DNA of 64,000 bases, from positions 1 to 64,000 of the forward strand of contig JAXHOK010000055.1 of NCBI GenBank assembly GCA_034519515.1, written 5' to 3'. The stretch is from Arcicella sp034519515 (lineage in GTDB: Bacteria > Bacteroidota > Bacteroidia > Cytophagales > Spirosomataceae). Below are positions 46,601 through 54,956 of this stretch, piece by piece (position 1 is the first letter of the stretch; the number at the start of each line of letters is the position of its first letter). Position numbers and translations under genes: made by a program. A model generated the notes under the pieces. It ran no database searches. It had not been told where the DNA came from and saw only the letters and a program-made list of their open reading frames with translations.

Positions 46601-47896
46601 TCACTTCCGCCGCATCTCCCGCTCCACACTCTCCTTATACGGATGAAAATCCACCTGTAAGGTATGCCGTGGTGAGGCGTTGTATCTTTTAATCATCGCT
46701 TGCTTGTCGGCTTCGATGGATTTTAGCATTTCTTCACGGTTGGGTACTGTGCATTCGCCCTTCAAAATCTTAGCAATCCACTTACTTTGTACTTCTGCTA
46801 ATGGCATAATTGCCCCCAAAGGTTGAATCAATGCCAAGAAGTAAAGCCCTTGATAATCAGGATGTATTACTTTTTTATAGAGCCTAAAATCATTCGTTTC
46901 AGAAATATCAAAAGAAGTTTCTTTCAAAAACGGAAACGTTACTTTATAGCCCGTGGCATAAACAATCATATCAAAATCCTGCTCTGTGCCGTCTTCAAAA
47001 ATGACCGTTTTACCCTTAAATTCCTTGATATTGGGCTTAAATTTTATTAATCCTCTGCCTGCCAAATTCAGTAAATCTTGTGATAAAGTGGGGTGTTCGC
47101 TCAACAGTGGGCGTTTGGGTTTGGGTACGCCAAAATCTTCCTGTTTTCCTCGGGCTAAACGCAAGGCTGTTCCCAAAAAGAACCGCTGAAAAGCCAATGG
47201 TAATTTAGAAGTCAGAGGGCTTGCTAAACTATCAAAAGGAATACTCCAAAGCCAATTGGGAACAATATTCGCCCCACTACGAGTGGAAATTACCACCTTT
47301 CCCGTATGCGTTCGGGCAGCCTCGCAAGCAATATCCACGGCAGAATTTCCGATGCCCACCACCAAGACATTTTTGCCTTTTACTTGCTCAACTTCTTTAT
47401 AATAATGTGAATGAATGACCTCACCCATAAACTCACCCGCAAAGGCTGGTTCAGGATAACGTGGATTCCAGTGATGACCGTTAGCAATGATAACGTTTTG
47501 ATATTCGGCTACTTGATTATCAGTTTTTACGCTAAAAGAACCATCCGAATTTCGATAAACGTCTAAAACTTCCGTATTAAATTGAATATCTGAACGAATG
47601 TTGAAGTGGTTTACATAATCATCAAAATACTCAATAATATGACTGTGATGGGGAAACATGGGGTAGTCTTCGGGCATGGGGTAATCCGAATACGCCATGA
47701 TCATTCGGTTGGTATTGATGTGCAAAGACCGATAGGCTGACGACATTCCGTTGTCATTATTAAATCGCCAATTACCCCCAATTTGCGAACCTTTTTCAAA
47801 ACAATCAAAACTGATTCCATGCTCTTTCAATGCCTTCGCTGCCGTGATTCCTGACGACCCTGCCCCAATAATACAAACCGTTTTTCTTTCGTTCAT
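46601..47896 (-). CDS. Flavin-containing monooxygenase (NAD(P)/FAD-dependent)
   Basis: A 431-residue cytoplasmic flavoprotein. FAD-binding GAGSSGITAA (about 11-20) with ..CFEKG at the end of strand 2; the FMO fingerprint FMGEVIHSHYY (F-x-G-x-x-x-H-S-x-x-Y) at about 156-166; an NADPH-binding VVGIGNSAVDIA at about 178-189; and a late YATGYKVTFPF. This order matches flavin monooxygenases that oxidise N, S or ketone carbons. The substrate is unknown. A small secreted protein and an SDR gene follow beyond a repeat-rich gap; FMO and SDR genes are often neighbours in bacteria. Confidence 0.9.
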   Translation of the reverse strand: MNERKTVCIIGAGSSGITAAKALKEHGISFDCFEKGSQIGGNWRFNNDNGMSSAYRSLHINTNRMIMAYSDYPMPEDYPMFPHHSHIIEYFDDYVNHFNIRSDIQFNTEVLDVYRNSDGSFSVKTDNQVAEYQNVIIANGHHWNPRYPEPAFAGEFMGEVIHSHYYKEVEQVKGKNVLVVGIGNSAVDIACEAARTHTGKVVISTRSGANIVPNWLWSIPFDSLASPLTSKLPLAFQRFFLGTALRLARGKQEDFGVPKPKRPLLSEHPTLSQDLLNLAGRGLIKFKPNIKEFKGKTVIFEDGTEQDFDMIVYATGYKVTFPFLKETSFDISETNDFRLYKKVIHPDYQGLYFLALIQPLGAIMPLAEVQSKWIAKILKGECTVPNREEMLKSIEADKQAMIKRYNASPRHTLQVDFHPYKESVEREMRRK

Positions 47897-48015
47897 AAGG
47901 TTATTTTTCTTACTCGTGAAATAATCAAAAAATTAAAATCTTATCTTTTGATAATTAATGTAGCATACACTTATCTTTAAACCAATAAATAGCTAATCAC
48001 AGTTTAAAGTCTAAT

Positions 48016-48158
48016 TTTTCGTGGCGGCTTAAAATTAGATGACAAAAATTTAAACTGAAAAAGAAGTCTATAAACTCCTAACACATCTTAATCGTTTGAC
48101 TATCTTTTATTTTCGTGGCGGCTTAAATATTGGATATAGATTTGGTGTTAGGAGTTTA
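48016..48158. repeat. 18-bp direct repeats interlocked with a 14-bp inverted repeat
   Basis: TTTTCGTGGCGGCTTAAA occurs at 48,016-48,033 and again at 48,110-48,127. Separately, TAAACTCCTAACAC (48,071-48,084) is inverted at 48,145-48,158. All lie in the 266-bp gap between two minus-strand genes (47,897-48,162). No coding frame. Could be a degenerate mobile-element end or an operator-like site. Confidence 0.55.
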
Positions 48159-48162
48159 TTTT

Positions 48163-48540
48163 TTACTCTTTCGTACCAATCAATTCTTGTCCCTGAACGG
48201 CTACTTTTATTCCCGAAACTTTCCCATCCGTGCGTGTGAAGATAATAACCGCCCCGAAGTTGCTTTCTTCAAATTCGTCATCTTTTTTACGAGTCATTTT
48301 CGTGGCTGGATAGCCCGATGCTTCACCCATTAATTCCCCGTCTTTGAAAAATACTTTCATTTTCTCAACCATCGGATTGTCCGCCATTTTGTAGCTCCCG
48401 TAATAATCTTTGAATTCGGTTGAATCAGCTTTGATTAACTGACCGATGGCAATTGCCTTAGCAGACCTAACAGGGTTTTTAGCATTAGCTGAAACAGCAA
48501 ATGTGGCAATGGCAATCGTAATAAAAATGGACTTCTTCAT
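48163..48540 (-). CDS. Small secreted protein of unknown function
   Basis: A 125-residue protein with a signal peptide (about 1-20, ATFAVSANA). The mature part reads EFKDYYGSYKMADNPMVEKMKVFFKDGELMGEASGYPATKM and ends GKVSGIKVAVQGQELIGTKE. This is the strand pattern of small beta domains like the DUF3471 region found after beta-lactamase-type enzymes, but the match is by eye only. A TACCTTCG box about 45-55 bp upstream resembles a -7 element. Divergent from the SDR gene. Confidence 0.7.
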   Translation of the reverse strand: MKKSIFITIAIATFAVSANAKNPVRSAKAIAIGQLIKADSTEFKDYYGSYKMADNPMVEKMKVFFKDGELMGEASGYPATKMTRKKDDEFEESNFGAVIIFTRTDGKVSGIKVAVQGQELIGTKE

Positions 48541-48629
48541 TTTATTTGTTAGATTTTATTGATAAAAAGTTTAAACTTGCAATGATTTAACGAAGGTAAA
48601 TCTAAATTGTTTTACCATAAAATTTAGGT

Positions 48630-49457
48630 ATGAAAAAAACGGTTTTTATTACGGGAAGTGCCAACGGAATCGGCAAACATTTTTCGGAAGTATTTTATAA
48701 TCAAGGGTTTAACGTGGTGGCAACGGATTTTTCGATGGAAAAACTCATTGCCCAAACTTCAAATTGGAATCCAGAAAATTGTTTGATTGAGCAACTCAAT
48801 GTTACTAATATTGAAAATTGGCAAAAAGTTGTACATAAAACCATTGAAAAATTCAATAAAATTGACATTCTTTTGAACGTTGCGGGAGTCATTACGCCAG
48901 GTTTTGTTGAAGATTTTGCCTTGGAGGACATTGATTATCATATAGATATTAACGTAAAAGGCGTGATGTACGGAACAAAAATTGTGGCGGATGAAATGCT
49001 GAAAGTTGGAGAAGGGCATATTATTAATTTTGCTTCGCTCGCAGGAGTCGCACCCATACATGGGATTTCGCTGTATTCTGCCTCAAAATATGCTGTGAGG
49101 GGGTTCTCGTTGGCAATTACGCCCGAACTACGAGCCAAAGGAATTCAAGTTTCGGTGATTTGTCCCGATTTGGTTAATACTAATATGCTCACTTCACAAT
49201 TAGATTATAAAGCCGCCGCTCTGACTTTTTCAGGAAATAAAGTATTGACCGTCAAGGATATAGAAAAAGCGATTCTGGTAAATGCTTTACAGAAAAATCA
49301 AGCAGAAATTTTAGTACCTTTATCTCGTGGATTGACTGCCAAGTTGGGAAATTTATTTCCTGCCATTGGTTTTTGGCTCACCGAAGGTTTGAGCAAAAAA
49401 GGCTTAAAACAGCAAGCAATGTATAAAAAAACTGATTATCCGCCAAATAGTATATAA
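48630..49457 (+). CDS. Short-chain dehydrogenase/reductase (SDR)
   Basis: A 275-residue classical SDR: coenzyme motif TGSANGIGKHF (about 7-17), NVAGV (about 85), catalytic Ser region INFASLAGVAP (about 133-143), YSASKYAVRG (Tyr/Lys about 150-154) and CPDLVNT. The acidic-free residue pattern after strand 2 (VATDFSMEKL, Asp) suggests NAD use. Substrate unknown. It sits near the flavin monooxygenase, so a shared lipid or small-molecule oxidation role is possible. Start ATG at 48,630. Confidence 0.9.
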   Translation: MKKTVFITGSANGIGKHFSEVFYNQGFNVVATDFSMEKLIAQTSNWNPENCLIEQLNVTNIENWQKVVHKTIEKFNKIDILLNVAGVITPGFVEDFALEDIDYHIDINVKGVMYGTKIVADEMLKVGEGHIINFASLAGVAPIHGISLYSASKYAVRGFSLAITPELRAKGIQVSVICPDLVNTNMLTSQLDYKAAALTFSGNKVLTVKDIEKAILVNALQKNQAEILVPLSRGLTAKLGNLFPAIGFWLTEGLSKKGLKQQAMYKKTDYPPNSI

Positions 49458-49507
49458 TTCCGTAAAAAATAGGTACTGATATTAATGTATTGATATGAGT
49501 GTTTATT

Positions 49508-49540
49508 AGGGTTGGCACGGTTTTGAATCGTGCCAACCCT
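49508..49540. repeat. Palindromic repeat with TTTTGAA loop
   Basis: 12-nt arms 49,508-49,519 and 49,529-49,540 (AGGGTTGGCACG/CGTGCCAACCCT) surround a GTTTTGAAT loop. It lies between the SDR and the S10 gene. The stem is GC-rich against an AT-rich background. It may be a distant relative of the AACGTCG palindromes; alternatively an SDR terminator. Confidence 0.55.
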
Positions 49541-49636
49541 GTCCTCTCAGTAGTTAATAGTTAAGTAGTTGATTATAAAATCATTATAAAGAATTTGAAC
49601 TGTATTTTAAATCATCATGAATTAATAAAATCCCTT

Positions 49637-51175
49637 ATGAAAAAAATTACCCTCTCCTTTTTATTTGTTATAGGTTATGCCGTGTGTATGCACGCCCAAA
49701 ACAAACCTACGACTACCCCAACGCCTCCGTTGGTGAAAGACGATAAACCCGCAGGAAATATGATTCCCTTTAACCCAGATGCCTCTGTCGTAACGGAACA
49801 CATAACCACCATTAAAGGGCAAAAAGTACCTTTCGTGGCTACTACGGGGACAATGCCCGTATGGGATGAAGACGGCAAACCTTCAGCGGGAATTTTTTAC
49901 ACTTATTACGAACGCTCGGATGTGAAAGACCGTGCCACTCGCCCTTTGGTGATTTCCTTCAATGGCGGACCGGGTTCGGCTTCGGTTTGGATGCAAATTG
50001 CTTACACAGGTCCACACGTGCTGACGATTGATGATGAGGGTTATCCCATTCAACCTTACGGGATTAAAGAAAATCCTTATTCAATTTTGGATGTGGCGGA
50101 TATTGTTTTCGTAAATCCTGTCAATACTGCCTATTCTCGGGCAATGAATAAGGAAGGGCAAGCGGCTAAATTTTTTGGCGTAAATGTCGATATTAAGTAT
50201 TTGGCGGAATGGATTGGTACTTTCGTAACTCGCACCAATCGTTGGGCTTCTCCCAAGTACTTAATTGGCGAAAGCTACGGAACTACAAGGGTTTCTGGGC
50301 TTGCTTTGCAACTCCAAAATAACCAGTGGATGTACCTGAATGGCGTGATTTTGGTATCACCCACCGACTTGGGTATTGAGCGAGGCGTGGTGTCAGAAGC
50401 TGCTCTAAAACTTCCTTATTTTGCCGCTACGGCTTGGTTTCATAAAATGTTACCAGCAGACTTACAGAAAAAAGATTTGACAGAAATGCTCCCAGAAGTC
50501 GAAGATTTTACGATTAATGAACTTCTGCCAGCTATGAGTAAAGGCGGATTTTTGGAAGAAATTAAACGGAAGGATATTGTGGCTAAAATGGCTCGATATT
50601 CGGGGCTTTCTGAAAAGGTTTTACTACAGAATAATTTGGATGTGCCGCTTCAATATTTTTGGAAAGAACTTTTGCGAGATAAAGGTTTCACCGTAGGGCG
50701 TTTGGATTCGAGGTATAGAGGTATGGACAAGCAAGATGCGGGAGATGCACCAGATTTCAATTCAGAATTGACTTCATGGTTACATTCATTCACGCCCGCC
50801 ATCAATATTTATATGCGTAATGACCTCAATTATAAGACCGATTTGAAATATAATATGTTTGGACCCGTCAGCCCTTGGGATAGAAGTAATGACCGCACGG
50901 GCGAAAATCTCCGCCAAGCGATGGCTCAAAATCCTTTCCTCCACGTGATGGTACAGTCAGGATATTATGACGGTGCTTGCGATTATTTCAATGCTAAATA
51001 CAATATGTGGCAAATGGATCCAAGCGGAAAACTAAAAGACCGCATGACGTGGAAAGGCTACCGAAGCGGACACATGATGTACTTACGAAAAGAGGACTTG
51101 GCCTCTGGAAATGAGGATATTAGACAATTTATTAAGCAATCTTTACCCAAGCCAGGACAAGCGGCTAAGTATTGA
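49637..51175 (+). CDS. S10 family serine carboxypeptidase-like protein, secreted
   Basis: A 512-residue protein from the ATG at 49,637 (MKKITLSFLF). An in-frame ATG at 49,595 would put 14 extra residues before the signal. Signal peptide about 1-21 (CMHAQ). S10 hallmarks: SFNGGPGSASVWMQ (oxyanion region), the nucleophile motif LIGESYGTTR, a late aspartate region MVQSGYYDGACDYFNA and a final histidine KGYRSGHMMYL. It should cleave C-terminal residues from peptides in the periplasm or outside the cell. Standalone gene. Confidence 0.92.
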   Translation: MKKITLSFLFVIGYAVCMHAQNKPTTTPTPPLVKDDKPAGNMIPFNPDASVVTEHITTIKGQKVPFVATTGTMPVWDEDGKPSAGIFYTYYERSDVKDRATRPLVISFNGGPGSASVWMQIAYTGPHVLTIDDEGYPIQPYGIKENPYSILDVADIVFVNPVNTAYSRAMNKEGQAAKFFGVNVDIKYLAEWIGTFVTRTNRWASPKYLIGESYGTTRVSGLALQLQNNQWMYLNGVILVSPTDLGIERGVVSEAALKLPYFAATAWFHKMLPADLQKKDLTEMLPEVEDFTINELLPAMSKGGFLEEIKRKDIVAKMARYSGLSEKVLLQNNLDVPLQYFWKELLRDKGFTVGRLDSRYRGMDKQDAGDAPDFNSELTSWLHSFTPAINIYMRNDLNYKTDLKYNMFGPVSPWDRSNDRTGENLRQAMAQNPFLHVMVQSGYYDGACDYFNAKYNMWQMDPSGKLKDRMTWKGYRSGHMMYLRKEDLASGNEDIRQFIKQSLPKPGQAAKY

Positions 51176-51230
51176 TTATTCGATGGTTGGTAAAGAGTTA
51201 CTTGATCACTTTATTGTCTATGCGACTCAA

Positions 51231-51322
51231 TCTGAATTTGGATTCGTCAGATTAGTGGATTTTTTAGATTAGGATTGGACTAAAATCCAAAAAATCCACC
51301 AATCTGACGAATCCAAATTCAG
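51231..51322. repeat. Long inverted repeat between convergent genes
   Basis: The left arm 51,231-51,270 pairs with the right arm 51,282-51,322 over about 40 bp with one or two differences (CTGAATTTGGATTCGTCAG and its complement at the outer ends). It lies between the convergent S10 and acyl-CoA dehydrogenase genes. Its outer GAATCCAAATTCAG string also occurs at 38,264-38,277, so it belongs to a repeat family. It may double as a terminator. Confidence 0.65.
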
Positions 51323-51340
51323 AAATTATTAATTCAAAAC

Positions 51341-52501
51341 CTATCTCAAAATCTCTCTCGCAATCACCATTTTCTGAATTTCCGAAGTCCCTTCATAAAT
51401 CTGCGTAATTTTGGCATCACGCATCAATCGTTCTACGTGAAACTCCTTTACAAAACCATATCCTCCATGAACTTGTACGGCTTCAATGGTTGTGTCCATT
51501 GCCACCTGCGAACAGAATAGTTTTGCCATTGCCGCAGATTTTACGTAATCTCGATGATTGTCTTTATCCAAAGCCGCCTTGAAACACAACAACCGAGCCG
51601 CTTCGATGTTGGTTGCCATATCCGAAAGTTTAAACTGAATAGCTTGATGTTCGCAAATGGGTTTGCCGAACGATTTTCTTTCTTTGGAATACTTTACTGA
51701 CAATTCATAAGCTCCCGAAGCAATGCCCAAAGCCTGTGCCGCAATCCCGATTCTTCCACCGTTCAAGGTACTCATCGCAAATTTAAACCCAAAACCATCC
51801 GCCCCGATACGGTTTCCTTTCGGTACTTTCACATCCGTAAACATCAAAGAATGAGTATCTGAGCCACGTATGCCCAATTTTTGCTCTTTCTTGCCGATCT
51901 GAAAACCCTCCATTCCTTTCTCCACAATTAAGCAATTGATTCCTTTATGCCCCAATTCAGGATGGGTCTGAGCCATTACTAAATATACCCCCGCTCGTCC
52001 GCCGTTGGTTATCCAGTTTTTTGTTCCGTTCAATAAATAATAATCGCCCATATCCTCGGCTGTGGTTTGTTGCGAAGTAGCATCTGAACCTGCTTCTGGT
52101 TCAGATAAAGCAAATGCTCCTACCATTTCGCCCATTGCTAAAGGCTTAAGATATTTCTGTTTTTGTTCTTCTGAACCATAATGCTCTAATCCATAACAAA
52201 CCAACGAATTGTTAACCGAAACAATCACCGAAGCCGAAGCATCCACTTTTGAGAGTTCCTCCATTGCCAACACATACGAAACAGTGTCCATGCCACCACC
52301 TCCGTATTCGGGCGAAACCATCATACCCATAAATCCTAATTCGCCCATTTTACGGACTAATTCTTCGGGGAAAAATTCTTTATCATCACGTTCAATTACG
52401 CCAGGTAATAGTTCCGTTTGAGCAAAATCACGGGCTGCTTGTTGCACCGCTAAGTGTTCTTCTGTTAAAGTGAGGTTCAATCCTTCTAATTCTAATGTCA
52501 T
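51341..52501 (-). CDS. Acyl-CoA dehydrogenase
   Basis: A 386-residue enzyme of the usual length. It contains the FAD/substrate signatures GAFALSEPEAGSD (about 129-141) and W.TNGG, and near the C-terminus QVHGGYGFVKEFHVERLMRD with the catalytic glutamate in IYEGTSEIQ. It catalyses alpha,beta-desaturation of acyl-CoA, passing electrons to ETF, in fatty-acid or branched-chain amino-acid breakdown; the chain preference cannot be told from sequence. Standalone on the minus strand. A -7-like CAAAAATA (TATTTTTG on the minus strand) is at 52,629-52,636, beyond an inverted repeat. Confidence 0.93.
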   Translation of the reverse strand: MTLELEGLNLTLTEEHLAVQQAARDFAQTELLPGVIERDDKEFFPEELVRKMGELGFMGMMVSPEYGGGGMDTVSYVLAMEELSKVDASASVIVSVNNSLVCYGLEHYGSEEQKQKYLKPLAMGEMVGAFALSEPEAGSDATSQQTTAEDMGDYYLLNGTKNWITNGGRAGVYLVMAQTHPELGHKGINCLIVEKGMEGFQIGKKEQKLGIRGSDTHSLMFTDVKVPKGNRIGADGFGFKFAMSTLNGGRIGIAAQALGIASGAYELSVKYSKERKSFGKPICEHQAIQFKLSDMATNIEAARLLCFKAALDKDNHRDYVKSAAMAKLFCSQVAMDTTIEAVQVHGGYGFVKEFHVERLMRDAKITQIYEGTSEIQKMVIAREILR

Positions 52502-52509
52502 TGTAAAAA

Positions 52510-52607
52510 ACGGTTAAGGGTAAAAGGCGAACGGTAAACGGTGAGCGACAAAGGAAGTAAATTTTTATTCCCAATACCGTTTACCGTTCACCGTGTACCA
52601 TTTACCG
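52510..52607. repeat. Inverted repeat rich in CGGTAAACGG / CCGTTTACCG
   Basis: The left half (GGTTAAGGGTAAAAGG, CGGTAAACGGTGAGCG) and the right half (TACCGTTTACCGTTCACCG, ACCATTTACCG) are complementary. It is related to the element at 24,197-24,345 through TACCGTTTACC. It lies in the 474-bp gap 52,502-52,975, directly upstream of the acyl-CoA dehydrogenase start. Confidence 0.5.
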
Positions 52608-52761
52608 AAATATAAGTTTTCAAATATACAAAAATAGTATGCTTGCATAACAATTTTGGAAATAATTTTGTTAAAAATGGCTTGGTTTGTGCTTAAATTG
52701 AAAAGATGAGCGTTGTGCAAATCTTATGTTTTGAATTCGCTGGTTCGATTTTTTTAATTGA

Positions 52762-52846
52762 TATAGAGAACGATATAACTTATTGGAACGAAATCTGTCA
52801 GGTTTTTGAGGATTCTAATTCTAACAAGTTATGTCGCACTCTATAA
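52762..52846. repeat. Imperfect inverted repeat in the gap before the small membrane protein
   Basis: Arms 52,762-52,785 and 52,823-52,846 (TATAGAGAACGATATAACTT and its near complement AAGTTATGTCGCACTCTATA) pair with a few mismatches around a 37-nt loop. The rest of 52,608-52,975 is AT-rich with one -7-like box; no coding frame seen. Confidence 0.45.
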
Positions 52847-52924
52847 TTTCACATAAATCAATCTCAAATACCTTCTAAAATGTCATTGCATAAAATATTT
52901 TCCGATAGAAAAGACAATTTTTTG

Positions 52925-52932
52925 TACTTTTG
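52925..52932 (+). promoter_or_regulatory. -7 promoter element (TACTTTTG)
   Basis: TACTTTTG matches TAnnTTTG and lies 44 bp before the ATG at 52,976. The -33 region is only T-rich, without a clear TTTG. Confidence 0.4.
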
Positions 52933-52975
52933 AATAGTTTTTATCTGACATAAGAAGATTCAAACAAATTTAGCT

Positions 52976-53371
52976 ATGTTTCCAGCAGTAAGCCCCAAAA
53001 AGACCTCCGAACGTAAAAACGAATTACACAAAGAGGCACAAGCCTACAAAAAAACAATTGACGGTCAAGTGAATGACCTCAAAACCGAAGCCACTCGTAT
53101 TGGCACAACCGCCTTGATTGTGGGTGCGGCTTTGGCAGGTGTGTATGTACTTTTTAGTTTTCTAACTTCTGAATCGAAGGCAGAAAAGAAAATTAAAGTA
53201 GTTGAAAACAGGAATTTACCCGTTGTCGTGAAGAAAGATAAAAGTGGCGATTCGTGGATAATTTCATCTATCAAGGGTTATATAGCAACTTTTATGTTGG
53301 CTTTTGCCAAAGATAAAATCATGGAAGCCATTGCGATGCTAAAAGAAAATAATGATTTAAAAAAAACGTAG
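52976..53371 (+). CDS. Small single-pass membrane protein, unknown function
   Basis: A 131-residue protein with a charged helical N-terminus (KKTSERKNELHKEAQAYKK), one hydrophobic segment at about 46-64 (TTALIVGAALAGVYVLFSFL) and a basic middle. A second weakly hydrophobic stretch (YIATFMLAFAKDKIMEAIAML) is amphipathic. I do not recognise the family. It sits 27 bp upstream of the prenylglyceryl-phosphate synthase gene and is probably co-transcribed; a GTAGCACGG-type repeat fragment overlaps its end. Confidence 0.65.
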   Translation: MFPAVSPKKTSERKNELHKEAQAYKKTIDGQVNDLKTEATRIGTTALIVGAALAGVYVLFSFLTSESKAEKKIKVVENRNLPVVVKKDKSGDSWIISSIKGYIATFMLAFAKDKIMEAIAMLKENNDLKKT

Positions 53372-53398
53372 CACGGGACTCTTTCCTGTGAGAAAATA

Positions 53399-54164
53399 AT
53401 GACCCAAAATCTACTGAACAATCTTTACGAACGAAAAGCCCAAGGCAGAAAATCATTTGCCGTTTTGATTGACCCTGACAAAGTAAATCTGGATAACTTT
53501 TCAAATCTATTAAATCTCTGCATAAAACATGATGCGGATTATATCTTCGTGGGCGGTAGTCTAATTACTGATTATATAATGCCCGAAGTAATTGCTGCCA
53601 TTAAATCTCACACAGATATTCCCATAATCTTATTTCCAGGCAATAGCTTACATATTGATAATCAAGCAAATGCGATTTTATTGTTATCTTTAATTTCAGG
53701 CAGAAATCCCGAATTTTTGATTGGTCAGCACGTGATTTCAGCTCCAATTTTACGAAAAAGTGGACTGGAAATTCTTACCAACGGGTTATATGTTGATTGA
53801 CAGCGGAAGACAAACAACGGTATCGTATATCTCCAATACTACGCCCATTCCACACGACAAGCCTGGCATTGCGGCTTGTACGGCAATGGCTGGTGAAATG
53901 TTGGGTTTGAAACTCATGTATTTGGATGCAGGTTCAGGAGCATTGAACGCTGTTTCGCCCGAAATGATTGCCGCTGTGAGACAATCGGTTGAAACGCCAA
54001 TTATTGTGGGCGGAGGGATTAATTCTATTCAAAAAGCAAAAAATGCTCTTTCGGCGGGTGCAGATGTGATTGTGGTGGGTAATGGCATTGAACAAAATGT
54101 GGATTTACTTTCGGAGATTGCGGGTTTGGTGAAAAAATTTAATCGGGAAACAATAGAGGTTTAA
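53399..54164 (+). pseudogene. Geranylgeranylglyceryl/heptaprenylglyceryl phosphate synthase (PcrB-like), frameshifted
   Basis: The family joins a polyprenyl diphosphate to glycerol-1-phosphate on a TIM barrel. The first part (53,399 to about 53,775) has FAVLIDPDKVN, DYIFVGGSLIT, IPIILFPGN and ISGRNPEFLIGQHV. The second part (about 53,771-54,164, a different frame) has PTGYMLIDSGRQTTVSYIS, YLDAGSGA and the phosphate-binding IIVGGGINS and GADVIVVGNG. Together they make a full-length protein of about 254 residues. Frame is lost by one extra base at 53,771-53,777, between GLEI and PTGYM. All catalytic regions are otherwise intact, and the contig has indels elsewhere, so a consensus error is more likely than a dead gene. 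Confidence 0.88.
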
Positions 54165-54170
54165 ATTATC

Positions 54171-54956
54171 ATGGATAAAATTGGTTTCATAGAAATTAAA
54201 ATTACTGGGTCGAAGGGAAACCTTGACCTTTCGCCCGATAATTATGACATTCGGGAGGTAATTTCTATGCTTGAAAATGCTGAAAATTTACTTTATCACG
54301 GAGACAAAAAAGAAAGACCTACGATTAGTTATGACATACAAAAAGGTTCAGTAAAAAACATTTTCAGAACATCCATACAATACATTATAGGTTTTAATGC
54401 GCTTATCGGGCAAATTAATGAAGTTCAAAATATTGATTTCCTTGATATTGCAACTGCAAAAGCGTTTGAAAATATCCAGAGTATTGCCATCAAGAAAAAC
54501 TACGATTTTCAGATAAGAACATCAATGAGTAATACCAATGAAGTTTTTATAAACAAAAGTACCAATTTTGTTATAACGGAGTCTATTTGGGTTGATGCAG
54601 AATTTTACTTTTATGGAAAAATCATCAATGCGGGAGGTAAGGGAAAGCAAAATATCCATATCCAGACGGATGATTTTGGAACTGTTATCGTTCAAACCCC
54701 TGTCTCGTTTTTTGAAAATTTAGAGGAGAATATTATTCATAAAAAAACCTATGGAGTAAGAGCCGTTGGTAAACAACACTCAGAAACTGGACAAATTGAT
54801 ACAACAGGATTAAAATTTGTTGAATTAGTCGATTTTGAGCCTAAATATGATGAGCAATATTTGAAAAGACTCCGTGATAAAGCCAAAAAATCATGGGTTG
54901 GAAAGATTGATGCTGACCAATGGTTGAAAGAAATAAGGGGAGGTTATGATGCATAA
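54171..54956 (+). CDS. Unknown protein encoded with a PIN-domain gene
   Basis: A 261-residue soluble protein I cannot place in a named family. The N-terminal half has IEIKITGSKGNLDLSPDNYDI and SYDIQKGSVKNIFRTS; the middle is IWVDAEFYFYGKIINAGGKGKQNIHIQT, a small beta-barrel-like stretch; the C-terminus is charged and helical (YLKRLRDKAKKSWVGKID). It starts 6 bp after the prenylglyceryl-phosphate synthase gene and overlaps the next gene by 11 bp. Tight overlap with a PIN-domain nuclease suggests translational coupling and a functional pair, such as a regulator, antitoxin or sensor with its nuclease. At 261 residues it is far larger than usual VapB antitoxins and lacks an obvious DNA-binding fold. 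Confidence 0.7.
   Translation: MDKIGFIEIKITGSKGNLDLSPDNYDIREVISMLENAENLLYHGDKKERPTISYDIQKGSVKNIFRTSIQYIIGFNALIGQINEVQNIDFLDIATAKAFENIQSIAIKKNYDFQIRTSMSNTNEVFINKSTNFVITESIWVDAEFYFYGKIINAGGKGKQNIHIQTDDFGTVIVQTPVSFFENLEENIIHKKTYGVRAVGKQHSETGQIDTTGLKFVELVDFEPKYDEQYLKRLRDKAKKSWVGKIDADQWLKEIRGGYDA

Noticed and set aside
53760..54164. Second half of the pcrB-like gene as an independent gene
   Set aside because: Its start lies inside the first frame, and its content is exactly the missing C-terminal half of the same enzyme.
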